A stretch of 39,053 bases of DNA from an uncultured Lachnospiraceae bacterium (lineage in GTDB: Bacteria; Bacillota; Clostridia; Lachnospirales; Lachnospiraceae), in assembly GCA_910586725.1 (NCBI GenBank), contig CAJUJL010000027.1, positions 1 through 39,053 on the forward strand. The letters run 5' to 3'. The notes under the pieces are model-generated. The model did no database searches. It had not been told where the DNA came from and saw only the letters and a program-made list of their open reading frames with translations. The position numbers and the translations under genes were made by a program. Positions 32,821 through 39,053 of the stretch are shown here, piece by piece; position 1 is the first letter of the stretch; each line of letters starts with the position of its first letter.

Positions 32821-33483
32821 TCACTTCAGAAATCCACGTATATTCTGCATTGTCACATCCTCTCCTGACAATTCGGTCAATCTTCCGTCCACCATCACCA
32901 GGCATCTGTCACTCTGTAGAATTTCTGATTCATCATGCGTTGTCATAACAACAATTCCACCCATTTTCTGATACTCCAAAAGCCAGGCCTGAATGCTTTC
33001 TTTGTAGTAAATATCAAGAGACGTCGTTGGCTCGTCCAAAAGAAGGATCGGCGGCCATTCAGCCAAAGCGCACGCAATGCCAAGCCTCCTTTTCATTCCT
33101 CCTGACATTTTACTGACGCGCATCTTCAGAATATCCCGCAGCTGAAAGTCATCCAATATCCGTTCATACTGGTCCGACCGCCCAACGCCCCATAGACGCA
33201 GGTTGTCTTTTACAGATAATTCTTCAATCAACGGCGTTTCCTGCGGAACATATCCGCAATATTTACGGAACAGACTCTTTTTATGCAAGGGATCTTTTTC
33301 ATAATAAAGAATGCTTCCCTTTTCCGGTTTTAATATCCCGGCCAATATCTTAATCAGTGTCGTTTTTCCACATCCGTTTCTTCCCACAATCGAAACGCAT
33401 TCCCCACTCTTTGCCCGAAAGTTTATGTCTTTTAGAATCTCTTTTCTGCCGTATTTTTTATAAATATGCGCTACTTCTATCAT
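32821..33483 (-). CDS. ABC transporter ATP-binding protein
   Basis: A 220-residue ABC ATPase. Motifs: Walker A GRNGCGKTT (34-42), Q-loop VPQETPL, signature SKMSGGMKRRL (SGGMK at 127-131), Walker B LLLDEPTTSLD (147 onward) and the H-loop MTTHDE. Length and sequence fit the CcmA/NatA-like group that serves ABC-2 exporters. The ATG at 33483 is chosen because it shares its A with the preceding stop (TAATG); an in-frame ATG ten codons earlier would overlap more and lacks a ribosome binding site. It is the only ATPase in the unit, so it probably works as a homodimer with the permeases at 28819 and 29817. Confidence 0.95.
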   Translation of the reverse strand: MIEVAHIYKKYGRKEILKDINFRAKSGECVSIVGRNGCGKTTLIKILAGILKPEKGSILYYEKDPLHKKSLFRKYCGYVPQETPLIEELSVKDNLRLWGVGRSDQYERILDDFQLRDILKMRVSKMSGGMKRRLGIACALAEWPPILLLDEPTTSLDIYYKESIQAWLLEYQKMGGIVVMTTHDESEILQSDRCLVMVDGRLTELSGEDVTMQNIRGFLK

Positions 33484-33896
33484 TACTGCAGCGGAGACCC
33501 GCATTTTACGCAAAAACGATAATTTTCAGCATTTTTTGCGCCACACTGACTACAGAAAATACCTGGAGCCGCCGCATTGTTAGCCACACTGGCATTCGAG
33601 CCTGTGCCAAGAATCTGCTGCTCTTCCTCATACAGTTTCCGAATATTTTCTTCCTGAATGCTGATTTCTTTGTATTTGCTGGAAATCTGCATAAACAGCG
33701 GTTCCAACTCTTCTTTTCCATCTTCTCCATTGCTCCATTTTTCATAAGCCAGCGCGCCAATCTGGAACTTCAGTTTTTTAATATCTTCTTCCAGAGTAGA
33801 AATATACGTCTTATATTTCGACTGTTCCATAAAATTGTTTGTCTTCACATTGAGCGTTGTAATACTTTTTGTAATTGATTCTTTTAATGATGCCAT
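33483..33896 (-). CDS. Soluble coiled-coil protein with C-terminal zinc ribbon
   Basis: A 137-residue protein without a signal or membrane segment. Residues about 1-95 are helical with coiled-coil character (TLEEDIKKLKFQIGALAYEK, ISSKYKEISIQEENIRKLYE). The C-terminus is a zinc ribbon, FCSQCG then RFCVKCGSPLQ, with the same CX2C-X10-CX2C spacing as the N-terminal ribbons of its membrane neighbours. It may be a cytoplasmic adaptor that meets their ribbons; this is inference. GGAGAATGAATT precedes the ATG. The stop overlaps the ATPase start by one base. Confidence 0.83.
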   Translation of the reverse strand: MASLKESITKSITTLNVKTNNFMEQSKYKTYISTLEEDIKKLKFQIGALAYEKWSNGEDGKEELEPLFMQISSKYKEISIQEENIRKLYEEEQQILGTGSNASVANNAAAPGIFCSQCGAKNAENYRFCVKCGSPLQ

Positions 33897-33915
33897 AATT
33901 CATTCTCCTTTATTT

Positions 33916-35910
33916 TTATTTTGACAGCCACCAGTCTTTATCCTGAACTGCCTGATAATAACGCTGCGACGGGATCAAAATACCATTTCTGATCTCGAAA
34001 ACTTCCCAAATCACTCCTTCTTTGCCTACGGGCACATGGAACGTAGCAATCAATCCATCCTCCGTATAAACATTTACGGACGCATCTGAATAAGACATAT
34101 TCCTTGAACTGTAATCTCCACTGATGCAATCGGTAAAATCGGCCACATAATATTTATAAAGCCCTGCCCGCTGCAAATTTGTAATTGTAACGGTTTCCGG
34201 GCCATAACCATTTGTAACGTCCACATCCAAAGAATTTCCCTTGATATCTTCTTTGTGGTAATAGCTGATGTGTTCGTCCGCCGTACAATATGGCGTAAAC
34301 AAGTGTGAATCCAAATCCTGCGGCATATCGGACCACGTCAGAACAATCCTCATCTCATCCGACGCCAGATTTGGCGACATATTAAAGTGCGTCACTTCTC
34401 CCTCTGAACGAACCGCCAGGATATAATACGTATCTTCATACCCTTCCTTGTGTACCTGCACCGTATACATGCCGGCCGGCAGATTTATCTCAATTGTCCC
34501 GTTTTCATCGGACACACCCTGCCGGTATGCTTCACCTTCCCTGCAATTGATGCCTTTACGTATGGAATACGATACGCTGCCCACCTGCATCATACCGCTG
34601 CCTGTCTCATTATAATTCAATGCGTCATAGATCTGGATCGTCGTATTGCAATTCAGCTGATCCGGCATAAGGTATACGCCGGCCTGATAGCCTCCGACCA
34701 ACTGTTCATTCATTTCGATCTGATGCATACTGACGTCCGCACAGCCTTCTTTGGAAAATTCCATGCGATACGTCTGACTGTCCGACGGCACATAAATCGT
34801 ATACATTCCATTGCTGTCCGTCGTAGTGGCGTACAACTCCTGCGCACCGCCCTCCTCATACAAAACAGCCTTTGCCTCTTTGACCGGATTGGTCTGCGCA
34901 TCCAAAACATATCCCTGAATCGCGGCAATACCTTCCGTATTCAGAACAATCGCGTATGTATTGTATGCCTGATCGATCATCTGCTGCTCTTTCTGATCAA
35001 ACGCCGTCTGCTGATTGGCCGAAAAGTCAGACATTAAAATTACGTTTCCCGCATTATAACCAACCTCTGCCGCCCGGCTGCCAACCACATAATTTGTCTG
35101 TACGCCGCCGGCTACCAGACGCCATTTCGTCAAAATATCTCCGTTGAAATAAAAGCGGCTTCCGTCTCTGTCCGGCGTTGCAAAAGAAGGAAAATAATTT
35201 ATGTCCGTATATTCATAAATAAAATTCACTTTTCCTTCGTCCGTGTAGTAATATTCCGTCACCAAAAGCTGCGCGCCGGCATATTCTATACTTACGATTT
35301 TATTGACTTTCTGATTTGCAGGATTTGTATATATATCATATTCCACGCGGTTTTTTGTGTCCGCGTTCAAAAATTCTTTCTTGCTGACGCTGAAATTGTT
35401 AATCAGACCGTCTTCTTCATTTTCTTTATCCACATCCTCCAACGTGTAAAACAGACTTTCATCCCATACCGCATTTGTATCCCTTTCTGCCGCCTGGTAA
35501 TTATCCGCGACTATATCAATCATCGGCAGACTGCTTTGGCTCTCGTTCAGCTGCACAATCTTCCCCGCCAGCGCATTGTCCGAAGTATGGCCGGATAATT
35601 CTTCCGTTTCCAAAGAGTCGGATTCCTGCAATTCTTCCGTCACCTCTTCTTCTGTCTCCGCCGGAGCATTCTCATGCCGCTCTGCTTTACGCTCTCCTTC
35701 CTCCCGCCTGGACTCTGCCACTCCGCGGGAGCCAAGCACACCCCAAACAATTGCGCCTCCCACAATAAAAACCGACACAATAACTGTTATCACGATCGCC
35801 ACAATCGCAAAAATCATTTTAGAAGAACTTTCTTTTTGCATTTGGCTTCCGCATCCGTTGCAAAACTGAAATCCTTCCGGCATTTCTTTCCCACAATTCT
35901 TACATTTCAC
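33916..35910 (-). CDS. Zinc-ribbon membrane protein with peptidase-regulatory and YfaP-like domains
   Basis: A 664-residue protein starting at a GTG (35910) directly after GGGGGAGGAAGGG; the longer in-frame ATG upstream lacks such a site. Cys3, Cys6, Cys17 and Cys20 form a zinc ribbon (KCKNCGKEM then FQFCNGCG). The membrane helix is 31-58, then an acidic linker (about 65-115). Later domains are two carboxypeptidase-regulatory-like beta-sandwiches (about 333-420, GYVLDAQTNPVKEAKAVLYE; about 440-515, GTIEINLPAGMYTVQVHKEG) and a YfaP/DUF2135-like domain from about 520 (VLTWSDMPQDLDSHLFTP, DVDVTNGYGPETVTI). The latter domains are known from surface and adhesion-type proteins. It is the first gene of the long unit, just after its promoter. 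Confidence 0.85.
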   Translation of the reverse strand: MKCKNCGKEMPEGFQFCNGCGSQMQKESSSKMIFAIVAIVITVIVSVFIVGGAIVWGVLGSRGVAESRREEGERKAERHENAPAETEEEVTEELQESDSLETEELSGHTSDNALAGKIVQLNESQSSLPMIDIVADNYQAAERDTNAVWDESLFYTLEDVDKENEEDGLINNFSVSKKEFLNADTKNRVEYDIYTNPANQKVNKIVSIEYAGAQLLVTEYYYTDEGKVNFIYEYTDINYFPSFATPDRDGSRFYFNGDILTKWRLVAGGVQTNYVVGSRAAEVGYNAGNVILMSDFSANQQTAFDQKEQQMIDQAYNTYAIVLNTEGIAAIQGYVLDAQTNPVKEAKAVLYEEGGAQELYATTTDSNGMYTIYVPSDSQTYRMEFSKEGCADVSMHQIEMNEQLVGGYQAGVYLMPDQLNCNTTIQIYDALNYNETGSGMMQVGSVSYSIRKGINCREGEAYRQGVSDENGTIEINLPAGMYTVQVHKEGYEDTYYILAVRSEGEVTHFNMSPNLASDEMRIVLTWSDMPQDLDSHLFTPYCTADEHISYYHKEDIKGNSLDVDVTNGYGPETVTITNLQRAGLYKYYVADFTDCISGDYSSRNMSYSDASVNVYTEDGLIATFHVPVGKEGVIWEVFEIRNGILIPSQRYYQAVQDKDWWLSK

Positions 35911-35966
35911 TTTTTCCCTTCCTCCCCCCTGCTTCAAAACGACAAAAATCGACTGAAACACTGATA

Positions 35967-35995
35967 AGTATAGCGAATTTCAAAAAAATTGTCAA
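35967..35995 (-). promoter_or_regulatory. Promoter of the zinc-ribbon/ABC/GH3 unit
   Basis: Minus-strand TTGACA (35995-35990) and TATACT (35972-35967) with a 17-bp spacer, about 57 bp before the GTG start at 35910. No other promoter of similar quality was seen inside the following 11.8 kb. Confidence 0.82.
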
Positions 35996-36045
35996 TTCAT
36001 TCTGCCGATGTATATCATGAATAAACCAGTTGAATTTTTCGCAAA

Positions 36046-36071
36046 AAAACAGCATCCTCAGATGCTGTTTT
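36046..36071 (-). terminator. Terminator after the internalin-like LRR gene
   Basis: Perfect 11-base arms AAAACAGCATC (36046-36056) and GATGCTGTTTT (36061-36071) with a four-base loop and a T-run on the minus strand. It isolates the LRR gene from the promoter at 35967. Confidence 0.93.
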
Positions 36072-36076
36072 ATACC

Positions 36077-37414
36077 TTATTGTAATGTTAGCGGGATACT
36101 CTGCACTTCGCTCATCTTGCCCCGTTCTTCGCTGTACAGATAAATATCCAAATACAATTCTCCGCCCTTTTTTAACGTGGATTTCAGTTTTTTGCCCTCT
36201 ATTACAAAATTGCCGGCACGGTCTACGGATACCAGAGAATTTTTTCTTCCTCCCTGGCTGCGCAGCAGTTTTCCCTGTTTATTTACTTTCGCGCGTCTAT
36301 TGTCCGTTCTTCCTGATTTATCGTTAATCGAAACATAAATTTCTTTTTTGTATGGCCCGTTCCGTTTTATTTTTCCGGTTATTTTAACTGTTTTCTGGGT
36401 AATTCCTTTTACGCTTTTTGGCTTTGCCAGTTTCAACTCATAATTGTTTTGAAAAACCACCTGATCTCGAAACCATTTCGAATGAAACTTCTTCTTGCCA
36501 AGATGTTTTTTTAGCTTGTTCTTCAACTCTTTTTCCGACAAATCGTTTCCCCGAAAATCCAGTCCGCAGGAATCTCCTTTTATGTTCAAATTTTTCAAAT
36601 TCGGTATTTTTTTCAGTTTATTATTTTGAACGCTCAAAAAATCTAGGTTTTTTAATTTTTTGATTTCATCTATGGATTCCAGCTGATTGCTATCCAGCGT
36701 CAAACTCTTGAGATTATGTAAATATTCAACTCCCTTTATTCCTTTCACCAAGTTATTGCCTAAATTCAATATCTCAAGATTACTCAATTTTGCCAGGTTT
36801 CCCACATTTGCCAGTCGATTTTCAGACGCGCGCAGCGTTTTCAACTGTGTCAGGTTTTCAATTCCATCCAAACGAGTCAGCGAATTAGATTGCAGTTCCA
36901 AATATTCCAATCCAATCAGGTTTTCAATTCCTTTTAAACTCATCAGACCGCTGCGTGTAACTGACAATTTTTTTAACTGTGTCAAAACCGAAATCTCTTC
37001 TAAATTGGCAAAAGCTCTGCTGTTATGGTCTATATCCAGCGTTTCCAGGTTCTTTAAGCCCTGTAAAGGCTTTAAACTTATGATCTCATTTTGTTTCTGA
37101 TTCCAGTTGTCACGAATAGAAAGAGTTTTTAAATTGCCAAGACAACCGATTCCCGTCAAATCCGAAACGCCGCCATTGGGAACCCATAAACTGGTAATAC
37201 GTCCGGCTTCTTCCTTTGTAAAACGATCTCTTGATTCCTGAAACAAGTCCGGCATACCCGCCATTTCCTGCAAAATCGCCTGATAAAGATTTTTATCCGG
37301 AATACCGGATGCATCGTTTAAGATTACGTCTTCATCTGCGGCAAACGCGATAGTCGGATCAACAAAAAATAAGCATATGAATGCTGTAAATAGCATAATT
37401 ATTTTTTTCATCAT
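36077..37414 (-). CDS. Secreted internalin-like leucine-rich repeat protein
   Basis: A 445-residue secreted protein. The start at 37414 gives MMKKIIMLFTAFICLFFVDP, a signal peptide cut near AFAADED, and has GGGAGGG upstream; a longer in-frame extension to 37540 has no such support. Residues about 70-290 hold about ten internalin-type 20-23-residue LRRs: LKTLSIRDN, LETLDIDHNS, LKKLSVTRSGL, LEYLELQSNSL, LKTLRASENRL, LEILNLGNNL, LKSLTLDSNQL and LDFLSVQNNKL. The C-terminal 150 residues are very basic with Ig/beta-sandwich-like strands (VKITGKIKRNGPYKKEIYVS). No sortase motif is present; charge-based wall binding is possible. It differs in repeat type from the BspA-like protein at 5366. Confidence 0.88.
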   Translation of the reverse strand: MMKKIIMLFTAFICLFFVDPTIAFAADEDVILNDASGIPDKNLYQAILQEMAGMPDLFQESRDRFTKEEAGRITSLWVPNGGVSDLTGIGCLGNLKTLSIRDNWNQKQNEIISLKPLQGLKNLETLDIDHNSRAFANLEEISVLTQLKKLSVTRSGLMSLKGIENLIGLEYLELQSNSLTRLDGIENLTQLKTLRASENRLANVGNLAKLSNLEILNLGNNLVKGIKGVEYLHNLKSLTLDSNQLESIDEIKKLKNLDFLSVQNNKLKKIPNLKNLNIKGDSCGLDFRGNDLSEKELKNKLKKHLGKKKFHSKWFRDQVVFQNNYELKLAKPKSVKGITQKTVKITGKIKRNGPYKKEIYVSINDKSGRTDNRRAKVNKQGKLLRSQGGRKNSLVSVDRAGNFVIEGKKLKSTLKKGGELYLDIYLYSEERGKMSEVQSIPLTLQ

Positions 37415-37540
37415 ATATTTCCCTCCCAAACTATACTTTATTAATTGATATACTGATTTTGTTTCTGTAACAAATATAAACTTTTTCACATTGCTTCCCC
37501 TGTGCCAACGCCTGATAATCGACTTTCCCAAAATTAGCAA

Positions 37541-38038
37541 TGCAAAAACAGATATTAATTTTTCATAATTCCTTTCTAAATCATGAGTTCTTATTAATTA
37601 AAATTCTAATATCATTATACACTTATAGATATTTTGTGTCAACTTTAATATTTTTTACTAATATTTTTAATTTCTATTGCTTTTTAATTTGTATTTATAT
37701 TTTAGGAGAGAATTTAACCGTTAAATTATAGAAACATAAATGCCGTCTTATAAACACGCTATTTTTGCAAAAACTTTTTGGTTATTTCATTATCGCAAAT
37801 GTCTGAATGACTGATTTTCTTTATTGACATCTTAAATCGGCGCAAAGAAGCCATACATTTGCAATCAAAAAGTCAATCCTGCCTTTGCACTCCTTCACTT
37901 TCACAATCTTGACACCAAAACATCTTTTGCTCTAATCCATAATTATTAAGAGCCATCAGAATGATTCATTTCTGACAGCCCCTTTATTTATCTCTTTAAT
38001 ATTTTACTGCAATATATTTTTGATTTCTACTATTCTGT
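37541..38038. other. AT-rich stretch without a recognisable gene
   Basis: This 500-bp stretch should hold the upstream region of the LRR gene. On the minus strand around 37868-37960 there is a short open piece reading LNNYGLEQKMFWCQDCESEG that stops after about 27 residues; it may be decayed coding sequence, but I recognise no family. No terminator, repeat or RNA gene was seen. Confidence 0.5.
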
Positions 38039-38806
38039 TTATCCGGTTGCGTCATCTGCAGATTTTTTATTCTGATTGACTAATTTTTCGGTTAAATACA
38101 CCGAGTATAGGTGACTAGACCACCGTTCGTCCCGTCCGTAACAAGTAGGGGAACCTTCTTTCAACAGCCAAAGAGAGAGATTGTCTACTACAGAGGAATC
38201 CAAACCTTCTTCCTCTTCCAGTACCGCCATCTTTTCAATTTTAATTATACTTTCAAGAGGACTTGACACCTTATTTTTCGGCCGAATCCGTAAATACCAG
38301 AAACCAAACTTACGTTGCTTACTGTTCTCCTTCAAAAACACTGGTGTCCTTTGACCATATTTCAGTTTTAGAAGTTCTGCACCAATCTGGGTTTCCCCAC
38401 GCTTACTTTTGTTCGAAGTCGGCAACATTGGATCAAAGCTCTTAGAAGCGCCGGCAACATTATAAAACATATCCGCAAACTCTGACTTTCCGGTATCTTG
38501 CCGAATGAACTGCAGTAGGCTGTCCACAATCAACATATGATCGGGTTCCAGCATACCCGAATGAACCATCTGCCCCAGAATAGCAATTTCCATATCGTGC
38601 ATCTTGGAATTTGCCTTGGCCATAGCTGCATTGATCGGAACACTGTCCTTTGCAGAATCAAAGTGATATTTCACTATATCCAAATGAATATCCTTTGCCA
38701 TCTGTGTTTTGAGGATGCGTTGACGAATTTCTTGAAAATCCACCTCATTCATCTTATCACTTAAAAGAAGAAGATTTTTCCTTTGAACTAATCCATGTGT
38801 ATGCAA
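38039..38806 (-). pseudogene. N-terminally truncated NurA-like nuclease
   Basis: A 255-residue frame whose only early starts are a TTG (38806) and an internal ATG, without a ribosome binding site. An in-frame stop lies about 30 bp further upstream. The C-terminal half has the pattern of NurA/Piwi-type RNase H-fold nucleases: HMLIVDSLLQFIRQDTGKSE, NVAGASKSFDP, GQRTPVFLKE, FGFWYLRIRPK, PLESIIKIEK and then SPTCYGRDERWSSHLYSVYLTEKLV. Intact relatives are longer and carry an N-terminal Asp-containing motif that is missing here; VDG also appears changed to VDS. It is therefore probably a remnant. NurA usually partners a HerA ATPase, which is not visible. The family assignment is by pattern and should be treated as moderate. 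Confidence 0.5.
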
Positions 38807-38901
38807 CTTTTTCTGTCGGTCTCGTTCTGTACATCCCGCCCGAACCTAAGCGCCAACAACAGGATATCAAGAGAACGTATTTTCCTCGACTCCATCTTTA
38901 C

Positions 38902-39053
38902 CTAAGTATTTTTGATGCGAAACCGGTTAATTTCACGCTCATATTTGAATGGCATAATTTCAACCGTTCCTTCATCACAGTTTGCAAATGCAACAATCGT
39001 ATTTTTTATATCCTCAACATATTCTCGCTTGAATTCAGTTGTTTTATTTTCTA
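38902..39053 (-). pseudogene. AlbA_2 (Schlafen-type AAA_4) domain fragment at the window edge
   Basis: Forty-nine residues are visible before a TAG at 38904-38902; the start lies beyond the window. ENKTTEFKREYVEDIKNTIV followed by AFANCDEGTVEI is the start of an AlbA_2 domain, as in bacterial Schlafen-like ATP-binding regulators (usual text: E-K-TEFK, then AFANTDGGT-Y-G). After GTVEI the expected glycine-rich strand is replaced by MPFKYEREINRFRIKNT and a stop, so the domain is cut short by an internal deletion or rearrangement. It lies about 95 bp upstream of the NurA-like remnant, and both look decayed. Confidence 0.55.

Noticed and set aside
37868..37960. Short CXXC-containing open piece in the AT-rich gap
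   Set aside because: Only about 27 residues, no ribosome binding site and no family match; too little to call a gene.
1..39053. tRNA, rRNA, insertion sequences, integrases and CRISPR arrays
   Set aside because: I looked for clover-leaf ends, rRNA blocks, transposase motifs and terminal inverted repeats and saw none that could be supported.

Overview
The window looks like a chromosome segment of a Gram-positive anaerobic Firmicute, most likely a Lachnospiraceae-type Clostridium relative. The grounds are moderate GC, strong GGAGG ribosome binding sites, consensus TTGACA/TATAAT promoters, a tetrahydrofolate riboswitch in front of folT, hem genes organised for sirohaem/corrinoid synthesis, and many secreted LRR or zinc-ribbon membrane proteins. 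Apart from one small regulator, every confident gene is on the minus strand. The species is inferred, not proven.

Layout from left to right. 1-347: start of a secreted discoidin-domain protein that runs off the window. 456-4102: hemA followed by an unusual hemC-cobA-hemD triple fusion. 4191-5355: a small regulatory islet with an XRE repressor divergent from two small genes, paired consensus promoters and palindromic operators. 5366-8438: an LRR surface protein, a DAHP synthase with a palindromic leader, and a glycosyltransferase remnant with an internal deletion. 8792-12056: a stand-alone DUF262/HNH nuclease behind a CoA-disulfide/persulfide reductase with a rhodanese tail. 12078-15341: hemL, the sirohaem dehydrogenase, a small protein and a secreted Ig-like protein. 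15647-18046: a CysN-like GTPase carrying a degenerate APS-kinase domain, and an unknown protein. 18118-24051: greA, a deoxyinosine glycosylase, glycogen debranching enzyme, uppP, an AI-2E family permease, and folT under a THF riboswitch. 24062-35995: a nine-gene, roughly 12-kb putative transcription unit of zinc-ribbon membrane proteins around an ABC-2 exporter. 36046-39053: an internalin-like LRR protein, an AT-rich stretch without a clear gene, and two broken genes (NurA-like and AlbA_2-like).

How the genes fit together. hemA, hemL, hemC-cobA-hemD and the precorrin-2 dehydrogenase together cover the path from glutamyl-tRNA to sirohydrochlorin or sirohaem except for hemB, which is not in the window. 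The CysN-like protein and the CoA-disulfide/rhodanese protein add a possible sulfur theme, since sirohaem serves sulfite reductase.

The best candidate for an undescribed system is the 24-36 kb unit. It has one clear promoter and one clear terminator. Three proteins begin with the same Cys3-Cys6-Cys17-Cys20 zinc ribbon, pass the membrane once and carry different exterior domains (peptidase-regulatory/YfaP-like, beta-rich, C-type lectin-like). A fourth has eight FDPMTG repeats in place of the zinc ribbon. They are interleaved with a soluble coiled-coil zinc-ribbon protein, one ABC ATPase, two ABC-2 permeases and a membrane-anchored GH3 enzyme. No function is known to me for this combination.
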